64,000 bases of DNA from Actinophytocola glycyrrhizae. GTDB taxonomy: Bacteria > Actinomycetota > Actinomycetes > Mycobacteriales > Pseudonocardiaceae. The translations under genes were made by a program, and so were the position numbers. Shown here in pieces: positions 43,787-52,385 of this stretch. How positions within the stretch are numbered: position 1 is the stretch's first letter; every line of letters starts with the position of its first letter. The notes under the pieces are model-generated. The model was not told the origin of the DNA. It saw nothing but the letters and a program-made list of their open reading frames with translations, and ran no database searches. The stretch lies in the NCBI RefSeq assembly GCF_042653545.1, contig NZ_JBHSIS010000010.1, positions 248,001 through 312,000 on the forward strand, written 5' to 3'.

Positions 43787-44758
43787 TCACTCACCGCAGG
43801 ACCGGCGGGCCACCAGTGTCGGTGCGAACACCCTGCGCACCGGCTCGGCGGGCGCCTCCACCACCAGCGACGCCGCCTGCCTGCCCATGTCGTACGACGG
43901 CTGCGCCACCACCGTGATCCCCAGCGCGGCCGCCCACGTGAACTCGTCCATCGTCAGGAACGCGACGTCCTCGGGCACCGCGCGGCCCGCCGCGGTCAGC
44001 GCCTGGTACGTCGCGACCGTCAGCCTGCCGGTCATGCACACCACGGCGTCCGGCCGCCCTTCGAGCAACCCGGCGACGGCCGTCGGGACCTCCTCCTCCG
44101 TCGCCGCCTCGACCACCGCGGGCGACGGCAGGCCGGCGTCGACGAGACCGGCACCCAGCCCCGCGGTGCGCTCGACCTGCGACTGACGCTGCCCGGAACG
44201 CACAACGCCCACCGCCGACCGGCCGCACGCGGCCAGGTGCCCAGCCATCAGTCTGCCTGCCGCGACGTTGTCGAGGCTGACCGAGTGCAGTCCGGGCGGC
44301 GGGTCTGCGACCGTGCGCGCCACGACCACGCACGGGGTGCCGTTGGCGGTCATGCCGCGGGTGCGGCTGTCGGCGGGCTCGCCGGTGGTGACGATCAGCC
44401 CGCGCACCCGCTGTTCGTCCATCGTGCGCACGTGCGCGACCTCGCGGTCGGGCAGGCGGTAGGAGTTGGCGAACATGACGAGGCTGTCGTTCGCGCTCGC
44501 CACCTCGTCGATGCCGCGCATCAGGTCGAGGTAGAACGGGCTGCTCAGGTCGCGGATCACGACGCCGATCGTGGTGGAGCGCCCCGAGAAGATGCTCCTC
44601 GTCAGCGCGTTCGGCGTGTACTCGAGGGAGGTGACCGCCGCCAGCACCCGCGCCGCGGTGTCCTCCCTCACGGCACCGCCGTTGAGGACCCGAGACACCG
44701 TAGCCACGGACACACCGGCAGCGCTGGCGACGTCGCCGATCGTTGTTCGCTTGCCCAT
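43787..44758 (-). CDS. LacI-family transcriptional regulator
   Basis: The protein has 323 residues. The N-terminal helix-turn-helix (TIGDVASAAGVSVATVSR, about 5-22) is followed by a periplasmic-binding-like effector domain (TTIGVVIRDLSSPFY). ATG 44758 is preferred over the longer frame because the helix-turn-helix begins there. It is the last gene of the DAO-amidohydrolase-lacI operon, 7 bp after the amidohydrolase stop. It may regulate this operon, the isomerase/Gfo pair, or both. Confidence 0.9.
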   Translation of the reverse strand: MGKRTTIGDVASAAGVSVATVSRVLNGGAVREDTAARVLAAVTSLEYTPNALTRSIFSGRSTTIGVVIRDLSSPFYLDLMRGIDEVASANDSLVMFANSYRLPDREVAHVRTMDEQRVRGLIVTTGEPADSRTRGMTANGTPCVVVARTVADPPPGLHSVSLDNVAAGRLMAGHLAACGRSAVGVVRSGQRQSQVERTAGLGAGLVDAGLPSPAVVEAATEEEVPTAVAGLLEGRPDAVVCMTGRLTVATYQALTAAGRAVPEDVAFLTMDEFTWAAALGITVVAQPSYDMGRQAASLVVEAPAEPVRRVFAPTLVARRSCGE

Positions 44759-44765
44759 GTCCCCC

Positions 44766-46091
44766 TCAGACGCGTCGGCCGTCGCGGACCACCACCTCGC
44801 CACCGATCATGACGACCCCGACCCGGTCCAGCCGCGCCGGGTCGGTCACGACGAGGTCGGCGACCGCGCCCGGCACGATACGGCCCCGGCCCGGTGCGAT
44901 GCCGGGGATGGCGTCCGCGACGTTCGCGGTGGCCATCGCGATCGCGGCGGGAAGGGTGACCACCCCGGCCCTGGTGGCCTCGTCGATCGCCAGCAGGATC
45001 GGGTCGTGGTGCCCGCCCGCGTAGTCGGTGGAGATCGTGTCGACCAGCCCCGCCTCGAACATCGCGTACAGCAGCTCCGGACCGGTGGTGAGCCGCCGCG
45101 CCCCGAACGTGTCCAAAGTGGACACATCGACGACGGCGCCGAGTTCCTTGAGCTGTTCCGCGTGCTCCAGCGCTTCCCTCGGCTCGAAGCTGGAATGGTT
45201 GGAGTGCCCGGCGATCAGCCGCACATCGGTCCTGGCGATACCGGCGACCTGCGTCATCGACGCGGCCGCGTTGTGCACCAGCACCGGCACCCCCGCGGCG
45301 CGCGCCTGCTCCGCGGCCTCCGCGAGCCCGGACAACGCGATGTCGAACGCGGGGAGGATGACGTCCGAGACGATCCCGCGGGTGTCCTCGACCGACAGCT
45401 TCCCGGCCAGTCCCGCCGCCGCCAACGCCTCCTCGACGGCGTCCCGGTCGAAGGCCGACGGCGAGATGTGCCTGCCGAGCACCGCGACCTTGAGCGCGTT
45501 CGACTGCCGGGGCGTGATCGTCACCCCGGTCCGCCGCGCCACCTCGGCGGGGATGTACAGGTAGCTCGCGCCACCGCCGCCGAGCGTGTGCCCCGCGCCG
45601 ATCTCCCCCAGCGCGACCGCACCCGCCCGGACCGCCCGGTGCGCGGTGAACGCCCGGTTCTCGTCGGTGAGCCCGCCGCCGTCGGCGATCGTCGCCGCCG
45701 CGAGGCACGCGGGTGTGTTGCAGGACGCGAGCCGCACGTTGACCGGGTGCGCCTCGCCGGTGCGCGCGAGTGCCTCCTCGGTGACGAAACCGTCCACGCA
45801 CAGGACCGTCGTCGTGCCTTCGAGCAGGTGCCGGTCGAGGTTGGCCAGTACCTGCTCGTGCGGAAGGCCTTCGTGCCCGCTGGGGAAGAGCGGACCGAAC
45901 GCGGTGCCGTGCGTGTGGTTGTTGATCAGGCCGGGGACGACCAGCCCGTCCGCCGCGTCGACGAGGTCGGCCGCGGCGTAGTCCCCGGCAGGGCGGGTCG
46001 GCACGATCTCGCGGATCGCCCCGCCTGACACGACGACATCGACTCCGCACCGGTCGACGAGGTCGCCACCGTGCAGCACCGTGGTGGTCAT
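44766..46091 (-). CDS. Amidohydrolase-superfamily metal-dependent hydrolase
   Basis: The protein has 441 residues. The metal ligands are NHTHG (58-62) in the first strand, later His residues in VLVHNAA and AGHSNHSS, and Asp in ISTDYAGG. A small beta-sandwich (first 50 and last 60 residues) completes the imidazolonepropionase/deacetylase-like architecture. The substrate is unknown; with the partner oxidoreductase an N-acyl or cyclic amide of an amino compound is conceivable. The start overlaps the DAO stop by 4 bp. A perfect GTCCAAAGTGGAC word lies inside at 45111-45123. Confidence 0.82.
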   Translation of the reverse strand: MTTTVLHGGDLVDRCGVDVVVSGGAIREIVPTRPAGDYAAADLVDAADGLVVPGLINNHTHGTAFGPLFPSGHEGLPHEQVLANLDRHLLEGTTTVLCVDGFVTEEALARTGEAHPVNVRLASCNTPACLAAATIADGGGLTDENRAFTAHRAVRAGAVALGEIGAGHTLGGGGASYLYIPAEVARRTGVTITPRQSNALKVAVLGRHISPSAFDRDAVEEALAAAGLAGKLSVEDTRGIVSDVILPAFDIALSGLAEAAEQARAAGVPVLVHNAAASMTQVAGIARTDVRLIAGHSNHSSFEPREALEHAEQLKELGAVVDVSTLDTFGARRLTTGPELLYAMFEAGLVDTISTDYAGGHHDPILLAIDEATRAGVVTLPAAIAMATANVADAIPGIAPGRGRIVPGAVADLVVTDPARLDRVGVVMIGGEVVVRDGRRV

Positions 46092-47134
46092 CGGAACCTC
46101 TCGAACCGGAACGGGGCCAGCGCGTCGGCCACGTCCGCGCCCATGACCTCGGCGGCGACCAGGTCACCGGCGTGCACGCACAACGTCGCGGCGCTGTGCG
46201 ACACCGCGAAGTGGAAGCCGGGCAGCGCCGCCACCCGCCCCAGGACCGGCCGCCCGTCGCCGGGGACCGGCCGCTCCCCCACCCGGACACTTTCCACCGC
46301 CCCGGCCCGGATCCCCGGGTAGAGCTCGCAGGCCGCGGCGAACACCGAGTCGGCGGCGGCCTCGTCGTGGCCGTGGAGCAGCAACCGCCCGGCACCGTCG
46401 GGCCGCACGTGGACACGCGGCGCGTGGATCACCCGCGAGACGGCCACCGCGACCGGAGACGTGTAGACGAGCCTGCCCTGTGTGTTGCGCATGGGCAGTG
46501 TCAGCCCGGCCAGTGCCGCGACCTCCGCGGCCCGCGGACCGGCGCAGTTCACCACGGCGTCCGCGGCCAGCCGACGCCCCGACGCGAGCCGCACCCCGCG
46601 AACCCGCTCACCGCCGACGTCGATGCCGACGACCGCGTCGTTGCGCACCACCTCCGCCCCCGCCAGCAGGAAGCCGATCATGCGGACCGGTTCGAGCCAG
46701 CCCTCCCTCGGGAAGAAGGCGATCTCGTCATCGGGCAGGGCCGTGGGGTCGAGGTCCGGTTCGAGGCGCAGCGCTTCGGCCCTGACGAGCCAGCGCGCCT
46801 CGTAGCCGTAACCGAGCACGCGCCGCACCTTGTCCCGCAGCCGCACACGGTCGGTCTCCTTGGCGGCCCACTCCAGGTTGCCGCCCTCGTGGTACCAGTC
46901 ACCCGACAGCTTCTCGGCCAACTCCCGGTGCGCGACCATCCCCGCGACGTTGAGGTCGTGGTAGGCCCGCGGTTCCTTGCCGCAGGAGTTGAGCCAGGAG
47001 AACGTCACCCCGGACGTGCCGTCGCCGGGCGCTCCCGAGTCGACGACGGTGGCCCGGGCACCCCGCCGCCGCAGTGCGGCGCTCACGGCAGCCCCGTACA
47101 CCCCCGCACCGATGACGACCACGTGACCGGCCAT
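46088..47134 (-). CDS. FAD-dependent oxidoreductase of the DAO family
   Basis: The protein has 348 residues. GHVVVIGAGVYGAAVS is the FAD dinucleotide motif, and LRLEPDLDPTALPDDEIAFFPREGW and the C-terminal VGERPVPGDGRPVLG are typical of glycine/D-amino-acid oxidase-like enzymes. It oxidises a primary or secondary amine. ATG 47134 has GGGGGTGG upstream; ATG 47149 is an alternative, and would place the operator array directly before the start codon. It is the first gene of the operon. Confidence 0.85.
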   Translation of the reverse strand: MAGHVVVIGAGVYGAAVSAALRRRGARATVVDSGAPGDGTSGVTFSWLNSCGKEPRAYHDLNVAGMVAHRELAEKLSGDWYHEGGNLEWAAKETDRVRLRDKVRRVLGYGYEARWLVRAEALRLEPDLDPTALPDDEIAFFPREGWLEPVRMIGFLLAGAEVVRNDAVVGIDVGGERVRGVRLASGRRLAADAVVNCAGPRAAEVAALAGLTLPMRNTQGRLVYTSPVAVAVSRVIHAPRVHVRPDGAGRLLLHGHDEAAADSVFAAACELYPGIRAGAVESVRVGERPVPGDGRPVLGRVAALPGFHFAVSHSAATLCVHAGDLVAAEVMGADVADALAPFRFERFR

Positions 47135-47149
47135 GACCACCCCCGCCAT

Positions 47150-47187
47150 GCAACTGGTTTCTGTAACTAGTTACTGTAACTAGTTAC
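47150..47187. promoter_or_regulatory. Tandem array of three 12-bp palindromes at 13-bp spacing
   Basis: GTAACTAGTTAC occurs perfectly at 47163-47174 and 47176-47187, and a degraded copy GCAACTGGTTTC lies at 47150-47161. The exact 13-bp periodicity upstream of the DAO operon marks a cooperative operator. CTAG is rare in this genome, so the recurrence is notable. The cognate regulator is unknown. Confidence 0.7.
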
Positions 47188-47236
47188 GTGGCACCACGCC
47201 GGGCTTTCCGGGTCAATGCCGTCATTCGTCCGGCGG

Positions 47237-48340
47237 CTACCCCTCCGCGGCGAGCTGGCCGCAGGCGGCCGCGATCTCCTGGCCGCGGGTGTCGCGCACG
47301 GTGCAGGCGACGCCACCCTCGTTGACCCGGCGCACGAACTCGCGCTCCACGGCCTTGGGCGACGCGTCCCACTTCGACCCCGGCGTCGGGTTCAGCGGAA
47401 TCACGTTCACGTGCACCAGCTGTGACAGGTGCTTCCGCAGACGCTTCGCCAGCAGGTCCGCTCGCCACGGCTGGTCGTTCACGTCCCGGATCAGCGCGTA
47501 CTCGATCGACACCCGGCGCCCGGACGTGTCCGCGTAGTACCGCGCAGCCTCGAGGACCTCGTCCACCGACCACCTGGTGTTCACCGGCACCAGCGTGTCC
47601 CGCAGCTCGTCGTCGGGGGTGTGCAGCGACACCGCCAGCCGCACCTGCATCTTCTCGTCAGCGAGCTTGCGGATCGCGGGCGCGAGGCCGACCGTCGACA
47701 CGGTCACCGAGCGCTGCGAGATGCCGAGTCCCGACGGCGCCGGCTCGGTGATCCGGCGGACGGCGGCCACGACCCGCTTGTAGTTGGCGAGCGGCTCGCC
47801 CATGCCCATGAACACGATGTTCGACAGCCGCCCCGGCTCGCCCAGCTCACCGTCACGCATGGCGGCGGCCGCGGCGCGGACCTGGTCGACGATCTCCGCC
47901 GTCGACAGGTTGCGCATCAGGCCGCCCTGGCCGGTGGCGCAGAACGGGCACGCCATGCCGCAGCCGGCCTGGCTCGACACGCACAGCGTGGTGCGGTCCG
48001 GGTACCGCATGAGGACGCTCTCGACCAGCGTGCCGTCGTGTGCGCGCCACAGCGTCTTGCGGGTGGTGTCGTCGTCGCAGCTCACATGCTTGACGACGGA
48101 CAGCAGCGGCGGCAGCAGGGCGTCGGCGAGCTGGGTGCGGGACGCCGCGGGGATGTCGGTCATCGCGGCCGGGTCGGCGGTCAGGCGACCGAAGTAGTGG
48201 TTCGACAGCTGGTTCGCGCGAAACGGCTTCTCCCCCAGCTCGGACACGGCGGCACGCCGCTCCTCGGTGGAGAGGTCGGCGAGATGACGGGGAGGCAGGC
48301 CGCGCTTGGGAGCGTCGAAGACCAGAGGCAATGCGGTCAT
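47237..48340 (-). CDS. rlmN: Dual-specificity rRNA/tRNA adenine C2-methyltransferase RlmN
   Basis: The protein has 367 residues. This radical-SAM enzyme methylates A2503 of 23S rRNA. The cluster motif is CGMACPFC (127-134), followed by VFMGMGEPLANY and VSLHTPDDELR. The C-terminal GVACTVRDTRGQEI holds the second essential Cys. ATG 48340 is supported by GGAG upstream; the frame extends further without similarity. Confidence 0.96.
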   Translation of the reverse strand: MTALPLVFDAPKRGLPPRHLADLSTEERRAAVSELGEKPFRANQLSNHYFGRLTADPAAMTDIPAASRTQLADALLPPLLSVVKHVSCDDDTTRKTLWRAHDGTLVESVLMRYPDRTTLCVSSQAGCGMACPFCATGQGGLMRNLSTAEIVDQVRAAAAAMRDGELGEPGRLSNIVFMGMGEPLANYKRVVAAVRRITEPAPSGLGISQRSVTVSTVGLAPAIRKLADEKMQVRLAVSLHTPDDELRDTLVPVNTRWSVDEVLEAARYYADTSGRRVSIEYALIRDVNDQPWRADLLAKRLRKHLSQLVHVNVIPLNPTPGSKWDASPKAVEREFVRRVNEGGVACTVRDTRGQEIAAACGQLAAEG

Positions 48341-48407
48341 AACCACTCCAGTGTCCCATGGCCGGGGAGCTGCCCTGGTCAGCGGCCTGTTTCCGTTCGA
48401 ACGTTGC

Positions 48408-48457
48408 ATCGCGATACTTTCCGATATATCGTAAACCTATCGCGATACCACGCGATA
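48408..48457. promoter_or_regulatory. PadR-type operator cluster
   Basis: Perfect palindromes CGATATATCG (48422-48431) and TATCGCGATA (48438-48447) are flanked by half-like CGCGATA at 48410-48416 and 48451-48457. They lie 23-72 bp upstream of the padR start. AT-rich palindromes of this type are usual PadR autoregulatory sites. Confidence 0.65.
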
Positions 48458-48479
48458 CATCCACAGGAGGAACTTGATC

Positions 48480-49181
48480 ATGCGACACGAACACCACTTC
48501 AGAGGTGACCCGGGCGTCTTCGGCGACCCGCGCACCCACTTCCACGCCGAGGCACGCGGGGGTGTGCCCTTCCCCCCGTTCCCACCCGGCCCGCCAGGCC
48601 CCGGTGGTCCGTTCGGCCCCGGCTTCCCCAGTGGCTTCCCGGGTTTCCCCGGCTTCGGCCAGGAGCGGGGCAGGCGGCGCGGCAGGGGCCCTGAGCGGCA
48701 CGGCAGGGGCAGGCGCTCCCGTCGCGGCGACATCCGCACGGCGATCCTCGCGCTGCTCCTCGAACGGTCCATGCACGGCTACGAGATGATCCAGGAGATC
48801 AAGGAGCGCAGCGCGGACCTGTGGCGGCCGAGCCCCGGCTCGGTCTACCCGACGCTCCAGCTCCTCGCCGACGAGGGCCTGATCAACGACGAGGGCCAGG
48901 GCTCCCGTCGCCTGTACGCGCTCACCGAGGAGGGCCGCACGGCCGCGGAGGCGATCGAGACCCCGCCGTGGGAGGAGATCGCACGCGACGCGGACCCCAG
49001 GGACGTCAACCTGCGCGACGCGATCGGCCAGCTCATGGGCGCGACGATGCAGGTCGTGCAGGCCGCGAACGACGAGCAGAAGAAGCGGGCCGCCGAGGTG
49101 CTCAACACCGCGCGACGCGAGCTGTACGCGATCCTGGGCGAGGCCCCGTCGACGGACGAGGACGAGTCCGACGAGGACTGA
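48480..49181 (+). CDS. PadR-family regulator with Pro/Gly/Phe-rich N-terminus
   Basis: The protein has 233 residues. The first 60 or so are rich in Pro, Gly and Phe, then an Arg/Gly-rich patch (about 62-82), then the winged helix (DIRTAILALLLERSMHGYEMI, followed by PSPGSVYPTLQLLADEGLI). The C-terminus is acidic (EDESDED). It uses AGGAGG 9 nt before ATG 48480; TTG 48474 is possible. It probably represses itself through the palindromes upstream. Confidence 0.87.
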   Translation: MRHEHHFRGDPGVFGDPRTHFHAEARGGVPFPPFPPGPPGPGGPFGPGFPSGFPGFPGFGQERGRRRGRGPERHGRGRRSRRGDIRTAILALLLERSMHGYEMIQEIKERSADLWRPSPGSVYPTLQLLADEGLINDEGQGSRRLYALTEEGRTAAEAIETPPWEEIARDADPRDVNLRDAIGQLMGATMQVVQAANDEQKKRAAEVLNTARRELYAILGEAPSTDEDESDED

Positions 49182-49261
49182 GTCTCGTCGCCGCCTCGGG
49201 GAACGTGACGGCGCTCAGCCACCGACCGCCCGCGATCGCGCACCGGCGCTGGGACGCGCCC

Positions 49262-50056
49262 TCAGGTACGGGGTGCGGTGGACTGGGTGATCAGCAATCC
49301 GGTCGGCTTCTGCCTGGTCAGCACCCGGTAGCCGACCGGGAACTCGAGCCCTGGCACGTCCCGGGCCGCCCGCTCCGCCACGCGTGCCGAGAACTCGATC
49401 CGCAGCACGGACTCCAGGCTCGCCCGGTCCGCGAAACGCCACCGCGTCTCGACGGACCGGCGATCGAACCCCATCCGCTCGAAGAACCGGTCGACCTCGA
49501 CCGGGTCGTAGTCCGGCAGGTCGGCGCGCATCCAGTCGCCGTAGGGCCGGTGCCGCACATCGAGGTCCACGATCACCAGCACACCGCCGGGGCGGAGCAC
49601 CCGCTCCGCCTCGGCGAGCCCCTGCTCACAGCCAGGACCGAAGAAGTACGCGGTCCGCGCGTGCGCCACGTCCACACTCGCGTCCGGAAGCGGCAGCCGC
49701 TGCGCCGACCCGGTCAGCACCTCGACCGTCGGCAGCATGGTCACCCGGTCCTTCGCGAGCCCGACCAGCGGCTCGTGCGGCTCCACCCCGGTGACGTGCC
49801 GCGCGGTCGCCGCGAACCTCGGCAGGTGGAAACCGGACCCGCAGCCGATGTCCAGCACGTCGCGGCCCGCCCAGTCGGCCACCGACCCCAGGACGCGCCA
49901 GAGGTCGTCGTGCACGTCCTGTGCCCGGTTCTCGACCTCGTAGACGTCCGGCCAGTGCCAGATGTTCGGGCTAGGCAACGTCTCGACACCGCGGCGCACC
50001 GCGGCAAGGCGCTCACGAGCGCGCGACACCAGTCCCACACCGTCCAGCAATACCAC
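49262..50056 (-). CDS. Class I SAM-dependent methyltransferase
   Basis: The protein has 264 residues. DVLDIGCGSGFHLPRF (about 66-81) is motif I, VTGVEPHE the acidic loop, and VLRPGGVLVIVDLD motif IV. The substrate is unknown. GTG 50056 lies 1 bp after the cdsA stop, so it belongs to the cdsA transcript. Confidence 0.88.
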   Translation of the reverse strand: MVLLDGVGLVSRARERLAAVRRGVETLPSPNIWHWPDVYEVENRAQDVHDDLWRVLGSVADWAGRDVLDIGCGSGFHLPRFAATARHVTGVEPHEPLVGLAKDRVTMLPTVEVLTGSAQRLPLPDASVDVAHARTAYFFGPGCEQGLAEAERVLRPGGVLVIVDLDVRHRPYGDWMRADLPDYDPVEVDRFFERMGFDRRSVETRWRFADRASLESVLRIEFSARVAERAARDVPGLEFPVGYRVLTRQKPTGLLITQSTAPRT

Positions 50057-50057
50057 G

Positions 50058-50948
50058 TCAGCCGGTGATGAACAGGCTCAACAGCAACCAGGACACCACC
50101 GCGGACGGCAGCAGCGAGTCGAGCCGGTCCATCAGCCCGCCGTGGCCGGGCAGCAGCGTGCCCATGTCCTTGATGCCCAGGTCCCGCTTGATCAGCGACT
50201 CCACCAGGTCGCCAACGGTCGCGGTGCACACGATCGCGGCGCCGAACAACGCGCCCTGCCACCACTGGCCGTCCAGCGTGAAGGTGACGGCGAGCGTTCC
50301 CGCGACGACGCCGAAGACCATCGAGCCGATGAAGCCCTCCCAGGACTTCTTCGGGCTGATCGTCGGCGCCATCGGGTGCCTGCCGAGCTTCGCGCCGGTC
50401 GTGTAGCCGCCGACGTCGTTGCACACCACCACGATCAGGAAGCACAGCACCCGCGCGACGCCGTCCTCGGCGACCACCAGCATCGCCGCGAACGACGCGA
50501 ACAGCGGCACGTACGCGGCGGTCAGGATCGACGAGCTCACGTCCCGCAGGTAGTTCTCCGCGCCGCCGCGGAACCGCCACACCAGGCAGGCGAGGATCGT
50601 CACGACGAACGCCGCCAGCAACCCCTCGCGGCCGAACGGCCACGACAGCCAGACCATCGCCTGGCCGCCGATGAGCACCGGCCACAGCGTGACGCGGAGG
50701 TCGGCGCCGCGTTTCAGCGCACCCGCCAGCTCGTAGGTGCCGACCGCGACCGCGACCGCGACGATCCCGACGAAGATCTGCCGCACGGTCAGGAGCGACA
50801 CCAGGACCGTGGCGCCGAGCAGCACCCCGACGGCGATCGCGGCGGGCAGGTTGCGCCCGGCCTTCGGGGCTGGCGCCGGCTCGGCCACGTCGCCGGTCGT
50901 CACACGGTTCTCCTCGGCGGGTCCTGACCCGGTGGGTGCGCTGATCAT
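50058..50948 (-). CDS. cdsA: Phosphatidate cytidylyltransferase
   Basis: This 296-residue membrane protein has about seven to eight hydrophobic helices after a charged start. It makes CDP-diacylglycerol from phosphatidic acid and CTP. The C-terminal signature SLIKRDLGIKDMG...PGHGGLMDRLDS is complete. It is 14 bp downstream of frr and transcribed with it. Confidence 0.95.
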   Translation of the reverse strand: MISAPTGSGPAEENRVTTGDVAEPAPAPKAGRNLPAAIAVGVLLGATVLVSLLTVRQIFVGIVAVAVAVGTYELAGALKRGADLRVTLWPVLIGGQAMVWLSWPFGREGLLAAFVVTILACLVWRFRGGAENYLRDVSSSILTAAYVPLFASFAAMLVVAEDGVARVLCFLIVVVCNDVGGYTTGAKLGRHPMAPTISPKKSWEGFIGSMVFGVVAGTLAVTFTLDGQWWQGALFGAAIVCTATVGDLVESLIKRDLGIKDMGTLLPGHGGLMDRLDSLLPSAVVSWLLLSLFITG

Positions 50949-50962
50949 GTCGATACCGGGGC

Positions 50963-51520
50963 TCAGACTTCGAGCAGTTCCGTTTCCTTGTGCTTCACGA
51001 GCTCGTCGACCTGGGCGACGTACTTGTCGGTGAGGTTCTGCAGCTCCTTCTCGGCGCGGTTCACGTCGTCCTCGCCTGCCTCGCCGTCCTTGGCGATGCG
51101 GTGGAGCTCCTCGTTGGCCTTGCGGCGGACGTTGCGGATGGCGACCTTGGCGTCCTCGCCCTTGGCCTTCGCCACCTTCACCATTTCCCTGCGGCGCTCC
51201 TCGGTCAGCTGAGGGATGACCACACGGATGAGCGCACCGTCGTTGCTCGGGTTGACCCCGAGGTCCGAGTCGCGGATCGCCTTCTCGATGGCGGCGAGCT
51301 GGCTGGCGTCGTAGGGCTTGATCACCGCCATCCGCGCTTCTGGCACGTTCACACCCGCGAGCTGGTTCAGCGGCGTCGGCGAACCGTAGTAGTCGACGAC
51401 GATCCGGGAGAACATCCCGGAGCTGGCGCGGCCCGTGCGCACGGAGGCGAGCTCCTCCTTCGCGTGCGACACCGCCCTCTCCATCTTCTCCTCGGCGTCG
51501 AAGAGTGTTTCGTCGATCAA
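50963..51520 (-). CDS. frr: Ribosome recycling factor
   Basis: The protein has 185 residues, the standard length. With EF-G it splits post-termination ribosomes. RTGRASSGMF and the C-terminal three-helix bundle segment (RRKANEELHRI) are typical. I place the start at TTG 51520: it has AGGAG 8 nt upstream and gives IDETLFDAEEKME, the family N-terminus, whereas the upstream ATG would add 12 unconserved residues. Confidence 0.95.
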   Translation of the reverse strand: MIDETLFDAEEKMERAVSHAKEELASVRTGRASSGMFSRIVVDYYGSPTPLNQLAGVNVPEARMAVIKPYDASQLAAIEKAIRDSDLGVNPSNDGALIRVVIPQLTEERRREMVKVAKAKGEDAKVAIRNVRRKANEELHRIAKDGEAGEDDVNRAEKELQNLTDKYVAQVDELVKHKETELLEV

Positions 51521-51565
51521 AGCCTGCTCCTGTTTCTCAGAGTCCCTGTCTTCCACCGGTGTCGA

Positions 51566-52288
51566 TCAGGGAGTGCTGACCACAGTGCCGATCCTCTCAC
51601 CACGCACCGCGCGGGCGATGTTCCCCTCGGTGAGCAGATTGAACACGATGATCGGCATGTTGTTGTCCATGCACAGGCTGAACGCGGTGGCGTCCGCGAC
51701 CGCGAGTCCCTGTTCGAGTACCTCGCGGTGGGTGATGTGCTCGTACATCTTGGCGTCGGGGTCGGTCTTGGGGTCAGCGGTGTAGACGCCGTCGACCGAC
51801 TTGGCCATCAGCACGACCTCGCAGCCGATCTCCAGCGCGCGCTGCGCGGCCGCGGTGTCGGTGGAGAAGTACGGCATGCCGACACCGCCCGCGAAGATCA
51901 CCACGCGGCCCTTCTCCAGGTGCCGCTCGGCGCGGCGCGGGATGTAGGGCTCTGCGACCTGGCCCATCGTGATGGCGGTCTGCACGCGGGTGTCGATGCC
52001 GAGCTTCTCCAGGAAGTCCTGCAGGGCGAGGCAGTTCATGACGGTGCCCAGCATCGCCATGTAGTCGGCGCGGTCGCGGTCCATGCCGCGCTGCGACAGT
52101 TCCGCGCCGCGGAAGAAGTTGCCGCCGCCGATCACCACGGAGACCTGGACGCCGTCGCGCACGACCTCGGCGATCTGCTTGGCCACCGTCGCCACCACAT
52201 CGGGGTCGACACCGACCTCACCGCCGCCGAACATCTCGCCGCCCAGCTTGAGCAGCACTCTGCGGAAACCGTGTCGCGACAGTTCCAT
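51566..52288 (-). CDS. pyrH: Uridylate kinase
   Basis: The protein has 240 residues. It phosphorylates UMP to UDP. LKLGGEMFGG, VIGGGNFFRG, and TDTAAAQRALEIG are conserved amino-acid-kinase-fold motifs of hexameric UMP kinase. It stands between frr (45 bp) and the tsf terminator. Confidence 0.96.
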   Translation of the reverse strand: MELSRHGFRRVLLKLGGEMFGGGEVGVDPDVVATVAKQIAEVVRDGVQVSVVIGGGNFFRGAELSQRGMDRDRADYMAMLGTVMNCLALQDFLEKLGIDTRVQTAITMGQVAEPYIPRRAERHLEKGRVVIFAGGVGMPYFSTDTAAAQRALEIGCEVVLMAKSVDGVYTADPKTDPDAKMYEHITHREVLEQGLAVADATAFSLCMDNNMPIIVFNLLTEGNIARAVRGERIGTVVSTP

Positions 52289-52324
52289 GGGTCTCCCCTC
52301 AGTGGTGGGTCTTTCTACAGGCGA

Positions 52325-52361
52325 GTGCCCCGCCCTCAGTGATTCGTCGAGGGCGGGGCAC
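52325..52361 (-). terminator. Terminator between tsf and pyrH
   Basis: A 13-bp GC-rich perfect stem (52325-52337 with 52349-52361) with an 11-nt loop lies just after the tsf stop on the minus strand. Confidence 0.75.
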
Positions 52362-52385
52362 CGCCTGGGGTCCAGGCTCCCGGGA

